Below are positions 6,786-16,027 of a DNA stretch of 42,251 nucleotides, one piece after another. The stretch covers positions 1 to 42,251 of the forward strand of contig SUZE01000018.1 of assembly GCA_015060075.1 (NCBI GenBank), read 5' to 3'. Each line of letters begins with the position of its first letter. Position 1 is the stretch's first letter. A program made the translations under genes and the position numbers. The notes beneath the pieces were generated by a model that saw only the letters and a program-made list of their open reading frames with translations, made no database searches and was not told the origin of the DNA. The DNA comes from Rikenellaceae bacterium (lineage in GTDB: Bacteria > Bacteroidota > Bacteroidia > Bacteroidales > Rikenellaceae).

Positions 6786-8239
6786 TACTGAAAGAGTTAT
6801 TAAAGGGTGTTACCTACTCCGCATTGTCAGGCAGTGGCGAGGTTGAGGTCGCAGGGCTGACCTACGACTCTCGCACTGTGAGCAAAGGAAATTGCTTCTT
6901 CGCCGTTGCGGGTACGGCAGTCGATGGACACAACTTTATCGCAAAGGCGATAGAGGGCGGAGCCGTTGCGGTTGTATGCCAGCACATACCAACAGAGGTT
7001 GCCGATGCCGACTGTACCTTTGTTGTGGTCGAAGATACCAATGTGGCAATGGGCGTTATCGCATCGAACTTCTACGGCAACCCATCGTACGAATTGAAGG
7101 TGGTGGGCGTTACGGGTACAAACGGCAAGACCACGATTGCCACACTCCTCTACGACCTTGTGCAGTCAATGGGACACAAGGCAGGACTTATCTCTACGGT
7201 AGTCTATAAGGTTGGCGCAAAGGAGATTGTTTCGACTCACACCACACCCGATGCCATTCGCTTGAATGCCATGATGCGCGAGATGGTCGATGAGGGGTGC
7301 GAATACTGCTTTATGGAGTGCTCCTCGCATGCCATAGTGCAGCACCGCATCGAAGGTTTGCGCTTTGTGGGCGGATTATTCACTAACATCACCCACGAAC
7401 ACCTCGATTATCATAAAACCTTTGCCGAGTATATCCGTGCCAAAAAATCGTTCTTCGATGCACTGCCAAAGGAGGCTTTTGCACTTGTGAATGCAGATGA
7501 TAGAAATGGCGAGGTGATGTTGCAGAACACGAAGGCTTCACGCTATACGCTTTCGTTGCAGAGAATGGCCGATTTCCGTGCCAAGGTCGTAGAGATGATG
7601 GCCGAAGGTATGGAGTTGCGTATCGACAACAAGGAGGTGTGGGTGCAGTTCCTCGGAAGATTTAACGCCTACAACCTCTTGACGGTCTATGGTGCAGCCG
7701 TATTGCTCGGCTTCGACAAAGATGTGGTGTTGGAGCATTTGAGCATATTGCGACCTGTGAGTGGTCGCTTCGAGACGGTTATCGCCAAAGACGGCACTAC
7801 GGCAGTGGTCGATTTCGCCCATACGCCCGATGCGCTCGAAAACATCATCAAGACCATTGACGAACTGCGCCAAGGCGGTCAGCGACTGATTGTTGTCTGC
7901 GGTTGCGGTGGCGATAGAGATAAGACCAAACGCCCTATAATGGGTGGTATGGCGGCAAAGATGGCGGATATTGCGATTTTTACCTCGGATAACCCTCGCA
8001 CCGAGGACCCAGAGCAGATTTTGCGAGAGATGGAGGCAGGAGTAGAGTCGGGCGACAAGTACCTGAAAATCACCGACCGCCACGAGGCAATAAAAACCGC
8101 TGTGATGTTGGCAGAGCCAAGAGATATTATCCTCCTTGCTGGCAAAGGACACGAAGATTACCAAATCATCGGCACCGAGAAGCACCACTTCAACGACAAG
8201 GAGGTTGTGAAGGAGTATTTCAACCAATTTAACAGATAA
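6782..8239 (+). CDS. murE: UDP-MurNAc-L-Ala-D-Glu:meso-DAP ligase MurE
   Basis: A 485-residue cytoplasmic Mur ligase that adds the third stem-peptide residue. The ATP-binding loop TGTNGKTT is at 111-118. HTTPDAIRLN, the SSHAIVQHRIEGL segment and the NITHEHLDYH motif follow, and the C-terminal domain has DNPR at 403-406, the signature that recognises meso-diaminopimelate rather than lysine. It therefore predicts a DAP-type wall, as expected for Bacteroidales. The start codon overlaps the ftsI stop. A 47-nt gap with a TTTTGAA heptamer array separates it from mraY, the largest gap in the operon. Confidence 0.97.
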   Translation: MILKELLKGVTYSALSGSGEVEVAGLTYDSRTVSKGNCFFAVAGTAVDGHNFIAKAIEGGAVAVVCQHIPTEVADADCTFVVVEDTNVAMGVIASNFYGNPSYELKVVGVTGTNGKTTIATLLYDLVQSMGHKAGLISTVVYKVGAKEIVSTHTTPDAIRLNAMMREMVDEGCEYCFMECSSHAIVQHRIEGLRFVGGLFTNITHEHLDYHKTFAEYIRAKKSFFDALPKEAFALVNADDRNGEVMLQNTKASRYTLSLQRMADFRAKVVEMMAEGMELRIDNKEVWVQFLGRFNAYNLLTVYGAAVLLGFDKDVVLEHLSILRPVSGRFETVIAKDGTTAVVDFAHTPDALENIIKTIDELRQGGQRLIVVCGCGGDRDKTKRPIMGGMAAKMADIAIFTSDNPRTEDPEQILREMEAGVESGDKYLKITDRHEAIKTAVMLAEPRDIILLAGKGHEDYQIIGTEKHHFNDKEVVKEYFNQFNR

Positions 8240-8250
8240 CCCAACTTTAA

Positions 8251-8278
8251 TTTTGAATTTTGAATTTTGAATTTTGAA
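8251..8278 (+). repeat. Heptamer array TTTTGAA x4 between murE and mraY
   Basis: Four exact TTTTGAA units, then a TTTTAAT remnant, filling the gap between the murE stop and the mraY ATG (8287). Copy-number change here would alter the mraY leader without touching a coding sequence. Confidence 0.9.
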
Positions 8279-8286
8279 TTTTAATT

Positions 8287-9534
8287 ATGTTATATCACTT
8301 TATTGACTACCTAAACAGCATTATTGACCTGCCGGGTTCGGGTTTGATGCGCTACATCTCTTTCCGTTCGGTAGCAGCAGTCGTTACCGCACTGCTTATC
8401 GTCATCTTCTGCGGTAAGAGTATTATCCGAGCATTGCAACGCCACCAGATTGGCGAGGAGATTCGTGACCTCGGATTGGAGGGACAACTTGCAAAAAAAG
8501 GCACCCCAACGATGGGCGGCATTATTATTCTGCTCGCTATTGTCGTTCCGGTGTTGCTCTTTGCCCGCTTGGACAATATCTACACCATTCTGCTCCTTGT
8601 GGCTACGCTTTGGTGCGGTGTTATCGGTTTCCTCGATGACTACATCAAGGTCTTCCGCCATAACAAGGAGGGTTTGCAGGGCAAATTCAAGATTGTAGGT
8701 CAGATAGGTCTTGGACTTATCGTGGGAACAGTGATGTGCTTTTCGGAGGATATCGTAATTCGTGAACATACCACCGTACCTGTCGAGCAGAGCATCATAG
8801 ATGAAAAGACGGGCGAAACAATCATAACCTCGGCACAGCAAATTCGTCTGAGCGAAGATGTTATAAAGACCACCAAAACAACTATTCCGTTCCTCAAAGA
8901 TAACGAGCTCGATTATAGTTGGTTTGTCGGCGGAAACGAGCTATTGTCGTGGGTGCTATATGTGTTGGTTGCGATATTCGTTATTACGGCGGTATCGAAC
9001 GGAGCAAATCTCACTGACGGATTAGACGGCCTGCTGACGGGTGTGTCAATACCTATCGTGGGCGTGTTGGCGGTGTTGGCATACCTCTCTGGTAACATCA
9101 TCTATGCCGACTACCTCAACATTATGTATATCCCGAACAGCGGAGAGTTGATGGTCTTTGGTGCGGCGATGTTGGGTGCGCTGATAGGCTTCTTGTGGTA
9201 TAACTCCTTCCCTGCCCAGATTTTTATGGGCGATACAGGCTCACTCGCCGTTGGTGGTATTATCGCAGTTATGGCGTTGTGTATCCGTAAGGAATTGCTT
9301 CTACCACTGCTCTGCGGAGTATTCCTCGTTGAGGCAGTATCGGTAATGGTGCAGAGGGGCTACTTCAAATATACCAAACGCAAGTATGGCGAAGGTCGCA
9401 GAGTATTCCTTATGTCGCCTATCCACCACCACTACCAGAAGAAGGGCATCTTTGAGACAAAGATTATGATGCGATTTATGATTGTGTCGATTATCCTTGC
9501 GGCACTTACACTTGTAACCCTCAAAATCCGATAG
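8287..9534 (+). CDS. mraY: Phospho-MurNAc-pentapeptide transferase MraY
   Basis: A 415-residue polytopic membrane enzyme that transfers phospho-MurNAc-pentapeptide to undecaprenyl phosphate to make lipid I. Family motifs are present: GTPTMGG, the Mg-binding [30 protein letters not shown] and the C-terminal [10 protein letters not shown]. It is about 50 residues longer than the E. coli enzyme because of an extra segment around residues 155-215 (including [11 protein letters not shown] and [11 protein letters not shown]), a feature of Bacteroidetes MraY. The enzyme sits in the dcw order murE-mraY-murD. Confidence 0.97.
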   Translation: MLYHFIDYLNSIIDLPGSGLMRYISFRSVAAVVTALLIVIFCGKSIIRALQRHQIGEEIRDLGLEGQLAKKGTPTMGGIIILLAIVVPVLLFARLDNIYTILLLVATLWCGVIGFLDDYIKVFRHNKEGLQGKFKIVGQIGLGLIVGTVMCFSEDIVIREHTTVPVEQSIIDEKTGETIITSAQQIRLSEDVIKTTKTTIPFLKDNELDYSWFVGGNELLSWVLYVLVAIFVITAVSNGANLTDGLDGLLTGVSIPIVGVLAVLAYLSGNIIYADYLNIMYIPNSGELMVFGAAMLGALIGFLWYNSFPAQIFMGDTGSLAVGGIIAVMALCIRKELLLPLLCGVFLVEAVSVMVQRGYFKYTKRKYGEGRRVFLMSPIHHHYQKKGIFETKIMMRFMIVSIILAALTLVTLKIR

Positions 9535-9537
9535 GCG

Positions 9538-10905
9538 ATGACACGAAAGTTTATAGCAGTATTGGGTGGCGGTATCAGTGGCTACGGCTCAGCAATACTC
9601 GCCAAGAAGCAGGGCTTCGATGTCCTGCTCTCGGATATGGGTACGATTGCGCCACGCTATCGTGAGCGACTTGACGAGTGGGGCGTGGAGTACGAGGAGG
9701 GCGGACACTCGGTGGAACGCATCTTGACCGCCTCGGAGGTTATCAAGTCGCCGGGTATTCCCGACAAAGCCCCTATCGTAAAGGCTCTGCACGATAAGGG
9801 TGTACCGGTAATCTCGGAGATGGAGTTTGCCTGCCGCTATATGGGCAATGCGAAGACAATCTGCATCACAGGCAGTAACGGCAAGACAACAACAACCTCG
9901 CTTATCTACAAAATCATGAAGGATAGCGGAGCGAATGTGGCTCTTGGCGGAAATATCGGCGAGTCGTTTGCCTATTCGGTAGCTACCGCCGAGTACGATT
10001 GGTATGTCTTGGAGTTGAGTTCGTTCCAACTCGATGGCATGTTCCGCTTCAAAGCGGATATCGGCGTGTTAATGAATATCACCCCCGACCACCTCGACCG
10101 CTACGACTACTCATTCGAGAAGTATGCGCAGTCGAAGATGCGTATCACGCAAAACCAGACTCCGAGCGACTATTTTGTCTATTCGGCAGATGACGAAACC
10201 ATCTTGCGCCAACTCGAAGAGTGCGAGATTAAGGCTTGCGAATTGCCGTTTATGATAGACAACTACATAACGAGCAAGTCGGGCGATGCTCACCCTGCCG
10301 AAGGCGAAAAGTTTGTGGCAGAGGTTGGAGAAAATTCGCTGACAATAGATATTTCGCAATTGAAAATCAAGGGCAAACACAACACCTACAACGCTATGGC
10401 GGCTGTTTTGGCAACCCTTGCAGCGGGTGTCGAGCCTGAGCAAATTGAGAAATCGTTGTACGACTTTGCCGCTATCGAACACCGCTTGGAGCCTGTCGGA
10501 ATGAAAGATGATATCGAATATATCAACGACTCGAAGGCTACAAATGTCGATTCGGCTTGGTATGCGCTCGAAAGTATGACACGCCCAACGGTTTGGATTG
10601 TGGGCGGTACGGATAAGGGTGCAAGTTATTCTCCACTCTTCGACCTTGCACGAAAGAAGGTACACACAATGATATGTATGGGCGTGGATAACAAACGTCT
10701 TGAAGAGTCGTTTGCTGGTGTTGTGCCAAACATCGTATCGTGCCACACCTTCGAAGATGCTATGCAGGCGGTAGTGCGCTCGGCACGCAAGGGCGATACG
10801 GTGTTGCTCTCGCCGGCATGTGCAAGTTTCGACCTCTTCAAGAGTTACGAGCATCGTGGCAGGGAGTTTAAGCAGTGGATAACGGAGAATATACTTAACA
10901 AATAG
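9538..10905 (+). CDS. murD: UDP-MurNAc-L-alanine:D-glutamate ligase MurD
   Basis: A 455-residue cytoplasmic Mur ligase that adds D-glutamate. The N-terminal Rossmann-like domain starts VLGGGISGYGSAILAKKQG. The ATP loop TGSNGKTTTT begins at residue 111, followed by LELSSFQLD and MNITPDHLDRYD in the central domain and NDSKATNVDSA with WIVGGTDKGASY in the C-terminal domain. Length is normal. It starts 3 nt after the mraY stop and ends 6 nt before ftsW. Confidence 0.97.
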   Translation: MTRKFIAVLGGGISGYGSAILAKKQGFDVLLSDMGTIAPRYRERLDEWGVEYEEGGHSVERILTASEVIKSPGIPDKAPIVKALHDKGVPVISEMEFACRYMGNAKTICITGSNGKTTTTSLIYKIMKDSGANVALGGNIGESFAYSVATAEYDWYVLELSSFQLDGMFRFKADIGVLMNITPDHLDRYDYSFEKYAQSKMRITQNQTPSDYFVYSADDETILRQLEECEIKACELPFMIDNYITSKSGDAHPAEGEKFVAEVGENSLTIDISQLKIKGKHNTYNAMAAVLATLAAGVEPEQIEKSLYDFAAIEHRLEPVGMKDDIEYINDSKATNVDSAWYALESMTRPTVWIVGGTDKGASYSPLFDLARKKVHTMICMGVDNKRLEESFAGVVPNIVSCHTFEDAMQAVVRSARKGDTVLLSPACASFDLFKSYEHRGREFKQWITENILNK

Positions 10906-10911
10906 TCTCAA

Positions 10912-12207
10912 ATGAAGGAGTACGAGAATAGAGAGATGGAACAGGAGGTACAGGAGGTGCCTTCGATACTTGCAAAGCGCAGACTTCTGCCGGGTGACCG
11001 AGTATTGTGGGTTATCGTGGCTATGTTCTTTGCTATTTCGATGGTAGTGGTCTATTCGGCAACCTCGCAACTCGGTTTCAAGGGTGGCTCAATGGCTACG
11101 GGCGCATACCTGCAAAAACATATTGTAACGCTCTGCCTCTCGGCTGTCATCATGTTCTTCTGCTATATTCTCGGTGCAAAATTTCTGCGCAAGGTGACAT
11201 GGTTGGCATATATCGGTGCATTGTTGCTTACTGTGGCGGCATATTTTTTTGGTGATGCCACAAACGATGCTCACCGCTGGATAGACCTCGGGTTTTTCCG
11301 TTTCCAGCCCTCCGAATTGTTGAAGATAGGAACAATTATGCTCCTCGCAGCAAAACTATCCGCCAAACATCATCGCATCAAGCAGATACATCTGCTGCCA
11401 TCGACTATCGATGTGCGCAAGTGGGCAACACCTCGGGAACGAGATATTATCTTTGACGAGATATTTCCGATAGTCTTGCCGATTGCGTTGTCGTGTATGG
11501 CTATTCTTCCGGCACACACCTCCTCGGCGATACACCTCTTTATCGTATCTATCGTGATGTTGTTTATTGCAGGTATTCGCTGGCAGGAGATTCTAAAATT
11601 GACCATCATCGCTGCCGCAACAGGTCTGTTGGTTATCTTTACCGTAGGTCGTGGCGGTGTCGTAATAAACCGAATAATGGAGTTTACCGGTTTGCGCAAA
11701 GAGGCACAAACCGAGCAGGTACATCGCAGTATTATGGAGAGGTACTCTGATTCGGACCGTTCCCGCATGGCTATTCAAAACGGCGGTCTGTTCGGTGTTG
11801 GTGCGGGGCGTAGCGTTATGCGTGCTCGCCTTACCCACCCCGAAAGTGACTATCTCTTTGCTATCGTAGTCGAGGAGTTCGGTTTGTTGTTCTCGTTTGT
11901 AATAGTACTCCTCTATCTCTGGCTCTTTTTCCGAGCCTTGCGAATATTCGAGAAGTGCGAATGGCTGTATGCCGGATTGCTCGCTGTGGGATTGGCTCTG
12001 CTTGTCACAAGTCAAGGTTTTCTGCATGTCGGAGTTACTATCGGTATTCTTCCCGAGACCGGACAAAACCTGCCATTCCTGACACAAGGTCGAACGGGTA
12101 TGTTCTGTGCTTCGATAGCCGTAGGTATAATTCTGGGTATCAGCCGTCAGGTTGAGCAAGGGACACTTGTTCCGCCATCGCAACAGCCCAACAATAAACA
12201 TATTTAA
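10912..12207 (+). CDS. ftsW: Septal peptidoglycan polymerase FtsW (SEDS)
   Basis: A 431-residue polytopic membrane glycosyltransferase that polymerises lipid II at the septum with FtsI. About ten hydrophobic spans follow a 30-residue acidic N-terminal tail. AHRWIDLGFFRFQPSELLK and the catalytic-loop segment HPESDYLFAIVVEEFG are clear; Asp313 is the aspartate conserved in SEDS polymerases. The usual C-terminal SYGG segment reads LTQGRTGM, unlike RodA in this window, which has SYGGSS. Adjacency to murD and the lack of a second ftsW candidate support FtsW over RodA. murG should follow but does not. Confidence 0.94.
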   Translation: MKEYENREMEQEVQEVPSILAKRRLLPGDRVLWVIVAMFFAISMVVVYSATSQLGFKGGSMATGAYLQKHIVTLCLSAVIMFFCYILGAKFLRKVTWLAYIGALLLTVAAYFFGDATNDAHRWIDLGFFRFQPSELLKIGTIMLLAAKLSAKHHRIKQIHLLPSTIDVRKWATPRERDIIFDEIFPIVLPIALSCMAILPAHTSSAIHLFIVSIVMLFIAGIRWQEILKLTIIAAATGLLVIFTVGRGGVVINRIMEFTGLRKEAQTEQVHRSIMERYSDSDRSRMAIQNGGLFGVGAGRSVMRARLTHPESDYLFAIVVEEFGLLFSFVIVLLYLWLFFRALRIFEKCEWLYAGLLAVGLALLVTSQGFLHVGVTIGILPETGQNLPFLTQGRTGMFCASIAVGIILGISRQVEQGTLVPPSQQPNNKHI

Positions 12208-12210
12208 GAG

Positions 12211-12597
12211 ATGGAGGTAAGACTTGATAAATATTTGTGGGCGGTGCGCATCTTCAAGACACGCAGCGATGCAGCAGATGCTGTGCGCAATAATCGCGTT
12301 CTTGTGAATGACGCCTACGCCAAACCTTCGCGAGAAGTGAAGGTTGGGGATAGAATAAGCGTAAAACGCACGCTTATAACATACTCCTATCTTGTAAAAG
12401 ATTTGGTTATCAATCGCCAACCTGCTGCAAAAGTGCCGGACTACTGTATCGACACCACACCGCAGAGCGAGTTGGACAAACTAAACAAACCTCGTGAAAC
12501 AATATTCGTATTTCGCGAGCGAGGTACCGGTCGCCCGACCAAGAAGGAGCGCCGTGAGATAGACGCCCTGATGGATAGCCTTTACTACGAGGAGTGA
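12211..12597 (+). CDS. S4-domain RNA-binding protein, Hsp15-like
   Basis: A 128-residue basic protein with an N-terminal S4 fold: VRLDKYLWAVRIFKTRSDA (3-21), then VLVNDAYAKPSREVKVGDRI. The basic tail GRPTKKERREID is typical of Hsp15 (HslR), which binds free 50S subunits carrying a nascent chain and helps recycle them. I cannot separate HslR from other small S4 proteins by sequence alone. It begins 3 nt after the ftsW stop, so it is the last gene of the dcw operon, in the place murG would normally take. The stop codon lies inside the first unit of a GGAGTGA heptamer array. Confidence 0.88.
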   Translation: MEVRLDKYLWAVRIFKTRSDAADAVRNNRVLVNDAYAKPSREVKVGDRISVKRTLITYSYLVKDLVINRQPAAKVPDYCIDTTPQSELDKLNKPRETIFVFRERGTGRPTKKERREIDALMDSLYYEE

Positions 12598-12625
12598 GGA
12601 GTGAGGAGTGAGGAGTGAGGAGAGA
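12591..12625 (+). repeat. Heptamer array GGAGTGA x4 at a stop codon
   Basis: Four exact GGAGTGA units and one GGAGAGA. The first unit spans the last coding triplets and TGA stop of the S4 gene (GAG TGA), so the array may have grown from the gene's own end. Less regular 7-bp spacing continues to about 12640, where composite repeat B begins. Confidence 0.9.
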
Positions 12626-12640
12626 ACGGAGAACTAAAAA

Positions 12641-12735
12641 CTTTCAGCGCAATCCTATTAGGCGACCAAAGGGAGCGAATCCTATTCAATCCTATTCAAT
12701 CCTATAATCGCTTACGCCTTGACCATCTTCGGAGT
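12641..12735 (-). repeat. Composite intergenic repeat, copy B
   Basis: A 95-bp copy in reverse orientation to copy A (2818-2912), differing at 8 positions. The two inverted copies bracket the whole rsmH-to-S4 operon. As with A, a heptamer array is joined to its GAAAG end. Confidence 0.85.
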
Positions 12736-12756
12736 CCGCAAAACCAAAGACCGCCG

Positions 12757-12788
12757 GCTTGTGCAAAAAGAGTTAATCAGAACGATTT
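12757..12788 (-). repeat. Single end of the 125-bp hairpin element, inside rodA 3' end
   Basis: The minus strand begins AAATCGTTCTGATTAACTC and continues TTTTTGCACAAGCC, nearly identical to the terminal repeat of the complete element at 20370-20492. Only one end is recognisable; beyond it the sequence runs towards composite repeat B. The first bases are coding sequence for RodA and its stop codon. Confidence 0.75.
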
Positions 12789-14206
12789 GTCTGCGCATCG
12801 AATGCAAACGCTATAAATATCATTATCGAAAAGGCGAGTAACGATGAACCTCCATAAGAGATAAGAGGAAGTGGAATACCCATAACAGGCACGACTCCTA
12901 TGGTCATACCCACATTTATAAGGGTATGGAAGAGGAGTATTGACGCCACGATGTAGCAATAGACTCGCCCGAAGGTTTCTCGCTGGTTATCGCCCATACG
13001 CATTAGGCGGAAGATAAACGCCAGAAGCAACATCAACACCACAAATGCCCCCAAGAAGCCAAACTCCTCGCCTATGGTGCAGAAGATAAAGTCGGTATGT
13101 TTCTCGGGTACCAAGCCGTAGCGGATATGTGAGCCTTGGAGATAGCCCTTACCAAAGAATCCTCCTGAGCCGATAGCAATCTTCGATTGGCGCACATTGT
13201 AGTTGAGCGAGGCGTCATCGGTAATACCGAGGAAGGTCTTGATACGATTCTGCTGGTGTGGCTTCATCACATTGAACATCGCATTCGAAGTTGGCGTTAT
13301 CATCACCGACACCACAAAGAGCAATACCATTATATATATATTGCGCAGGCGTGTACGATAGGCATATAGACAAACTCCAACCATCGAGAGCAGCGTTGTT
13401 GAGAGCAGGATAATATAGTAATTGACCGAAACGGCAGGCAGAGCATTCAGCACAAGGAATATTGCCGTACTACCCCCAAACAACGAGGCGAGGTATATTA
13501 TACCGTGTTGCCAATTACGATTGGCGAAGGACTCCGAAATGGTAAATACAAGTATCAACGCTACGAGCAGTATCGTAGGCGAGTAGAGGAATGACAAGAG
13601 GAAGAGTGCCGCTATAAATATAATAGGTATGCAGAGCCACTTGTTCAACCCCTCACGATAGAGCATAAAGATAAAGGAACACAAGACCAATCCCGAACCC
13701 GTATCGTTTTGCAGATAGGTTATTGCAAGCGGCACAAGCAATAATAACGCCACCTTTACAAGACTCTTGAACGAAGATATCGAGAAGCTGTACTCACTCA
13801 TTAATCGTGCAGTAGCCAAAGCGATAGCAATTTTGGCGAACTCCATGGTTTGCAGGCGTATCGGTCCGAACTCAAACCACGCCTTCGCACCATTAACGGT
13901 ACGACCAAAGAGAAGCGTAGCCAACAATGCCAATATAGCAACAGCATAGAGGTAGTAGGCTATCTTATGCCACAGACTGCGGTCAAGCAGCATTATCACC
14001 ACTCCTATCACCAATGATATACCGAGCCAAACGACCTGTTTCACGTAGTTGTGTGAAAAGGCGAAGAAGTTCTCGCTATCCTCCACCCACGATGCAGAGA
14101 ACACAGCCACCACACCCACCGCAACAAGCAGTAGGTAGAGCAACAGTGCCACCCAATCGACACTGCCGAACAACGATTCTTTTCTTCTCTGTCTGTACTC
14201 CATCAT
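12773..14206 (-). CDS. rodA: Rod-shape peptidoglycan polymerase RodA (SEDS)
   Basis: A 477-residue polytopic SEDS glycosyltransferase for lateral wall synthesis, partner of the PBP2 encoded just upstream. The catalytic segment PEKHTDFIFCTIGEEFG (Asp372) and the C-terminal LPLISYGGSSLLAF motif are present. It is longer than E. coli RodA because of extra hydrophobic segments around 180-300, common in Bacteroidetes. The start overlaps the PBP2 stop by 4 nt. The last four codons (Asn-Arg-Ser-Asp) and the TAA stop coincide with the terminal repeat of a dispersed hairpin element, so the C-terminus appears to be remodelled by the repeat. Confidence 0.95.
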   Translation of the reverse strand: MMEYRQRRKESLFGSVDWVALLLYLLLVAVGVVAVFSASWVEDSENFFAFSHNYVKQVVWLGISLVIGVVIMLLDRSLWHKIAYYLYAVAILALLATLLFGRTVNGAKAWFEFGPIRLQTMEFAKIAIALATARLMSEYSFSISSFKSLVKVALLLLVPLAITYLQNDTGSGLVLCSFIFMLYREGLNKWLCIPIIFIAALFLLSFLYSPTILLVALILVFTISESFANRNWQHGIIYLASLFGGSTAIFLVLNALPAVSVNYYIILLSTTLLSMVGVCLYAYRTRLRNIYIMVLLFVVSVMITPTSNAMFNVMKPHQQNRIKTFLGITDDASLNYNVRQSKIAIGSGGFFGKGYLQGSHIRYGLVPEKHTDFIFCTIGEEFGFLGAFVVLMLLLAFIFRLMRMGDNQRETFGRVYCYIVASILLFHTLINVGMTIGVVPVMGIPLPLISYGGSSLLAFSIMIFIAFAFDAQTNRSD

Positions 14207-16020
14207 TTCTTTCTATACATCGGGTATGCGATTTTTCGCCCCTTGACATACTCCACAAGGTGCGGTCGCTTTATCGTATCGGTCAGATACTTCTCCTCTA
14301 TCAGTGATGCGATAGGCACCGCCATCTCGGCACCAAAGCCTCCATGCTCCACATATACGGCGATAGCAATTTTCGGATTATTGCGGGGTGCAAACGAAAT
14401 AAAAGTCGAATGGTCCTCGCCCTTCGAGTTCTGTGCCGTACCCGTCTTACCGCAGACATCGAAGCCTTTGAGGTAGGCACCTTGGCAAGTACCATCTTTA
14501 TTCACACCTCGCCACATACCCTCGACAATCGGAGCGAAGTGCTTGGTATCTACCTTAGTATACTGTTTCTGGTAAAAACGCATATCCAACGAGTCTTGAC
14601 CTTCTATCTCACGAACAATATGCGGAATATAGTAGTAGCCCCTGTTCGCTACTATCGCAGCCAAGTTTGCCATCTGCAACGGCGTACAGCCCAACTCGCC
14701 CTGACCAATCGAGAGTGAGAGAATGGTCAGCGCATTCCACGATTTGCGATAGCGCTTGTCGTAAAACTCTCGTGTAGGAACATATCCTGCACCCTCGCCC
14801 AAAAAGTCAGATTCGAGTTTGCGACCAAAGCCAAACGAGAGAACATAGTCTCGCCACGCCTCGAAGCCATCTTTGGCAATCTCGTACTCTCGCTTATTTT
14901 CGAGAATATTTCTGAAAACATAGCAGAAGTAGGCATTACACGATGTTGCAATGGCGTAGTGCAGCCCGAGCGGTGAGCGATGTTCGTGGCAACCGATATG
15001 CTCACCTCCAAGGTGGTAGCCCATATTGCACGAATACATATAGTGTGGTCGGAGTACCCCCTCCTGCATACCGATAAGTCCGGTTACGAGTTTGAAGGTC
15101 GAGCCTGGCGGATAGCGTGACTTTACGGCACGGTTCCACAACGGCATACGGGGATTTTGTATCTCCTTGGCGTAGTTGTTACCACGCTCACGACCTATCA
15201 CAAGTTCATCGGGGTTGAAGGTAGGTGATGACACCATTGTCAAAATCTCTCCCGTAGATGGCTCTATGGCGACCACTGCACCTACTTTATCCTGCATCAA
15301 CTCCTCAGCCAACTGCTGCAACTCTGCATCAATCGTGCAGACAATGGACTTGCCCGCCACAGGCTCTTTTAAGATGGTGTTTCGCTCGGCTTGCGGAGCG
15401 TAGATATCCTGCAACACCAAACCCTTTTCTCCACGCAAGACACCTTCGTAGGCGAGTTCCAAACCCTCCATACCGATATAGTCGCCTACGGAGTAGGAGT
15501 CATCTTTCTCGATTTTAGCCATCGTAACCTCGTTGATGCTGCCCAAGAGATTACCTCCAATTTTGCGTGGATATTGTCGCACGGTACGCTGCGAGGTGTA
15601 GAATCCTCCGATATTCATCTCATCGAGCAGCAGCTTCTGCTCTACGGTTATCGGGTAGCGAGTCAATCGGCTTTCACGGCGATAGGGCGACTGTTTAATC
15701 TTCTTCACCAAAGCCTCTCGCTTCATACCTACAATATCACTGACACGAGTAGTGTCAAATCCCGACTTCGGCATATCCTTGCGCACAATCGTAACATCGT
15801 AGCACAATCTGTTTTGCGCCAGCAACTCACCATTTCGGTCATAAATCTCGCCACGAGGCGGGTATAACACAACATTTCGCAGATAGTTGCGGTCGGAGAG
15901 TTCGTTGTAACGGTCATCGACAAGTTGGATATATCCCAAACGCAATGCAAGAACTGCAAATATGAAAATTACGATAATACGAGCTACCAATGCTCGTGGT
16001 GATAATCCTCCCTCCCTCAT
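14203..16020 (-). CDS. mrdA: Elongation transpeptidase PBP2 (MrdA)
   Basis: A 605-residue class B penicillin-binding protein of the rod complex. One N-terminal span (about 10-30) precedes the pedestal domain (PPRGEIYDRNGELLA, 54-68). The transpeptidase domain has STFK (307-310), SCN (360-362) and a KTG in the segment CGKTGTAQ. Two cysteine-bearing stretches around 331-361 (SCNMGYHLGGEHIGCHEH) lie beside the active site. It is in the order mreD-mrdA-rodA, 7 nt after mreD and overlapping rodA, which distinguishes it from the septal FtsI at 4527-6785. Confidence 0.96.
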   Translation of the reverse strand: MREGGLSPRALVARIIVIFIFAVLALRLGYIQLVDDRYNELSDRNYLRNVVLYPPRGEIYDRNGELLAQNRLCYDVTIVRKDMPKSGFDTTRVSDIVGMKREALVKKIKQSPYRRESRLTRYPITVEQKLLLDEMNIGGFYTSQRTVRQYPRKIGGNLLGSINEVTMAKIEKDDSYSVGDYIGMEGLELAYEGVLRGEKGLVLQDIYAPQAERNTILKEPVAGKSIVCTIDAELQQLAEELMQDKVGAVVAIEPSTGEILTMVSSPTFNPDELVIGRERGNNYAKEIQNPRMPLWNRAVKSRYPPGSTFKLVTGLIGMQEGVLRPHYMYSCNMGYHLGGEHIGCHEHRSPLGLHYAIATSCNAYFCYVFRNILENKREYEIAKDGFEAWRDYVLSFGFGRKLESDFLGEGAGYVPTREFYDKRYRKSWNALTILSLSIGQGELGCTPLQMANLAAIVANRGYYYIPHIVREIEGQDSLDMRFYQKQYTKVDTKHFAPIVEGMWRGVNKDGTCQGAYLKGFDVCGKTGTAQNSKGEDHSTFISFAPRNNPKIAIAVYVEHGGFGAEMAVPIASLIEEKYLTDTIKRPHLVEYVKGRKIAYPMYRKK

Positions 16021-16027
16021 AACAGAC

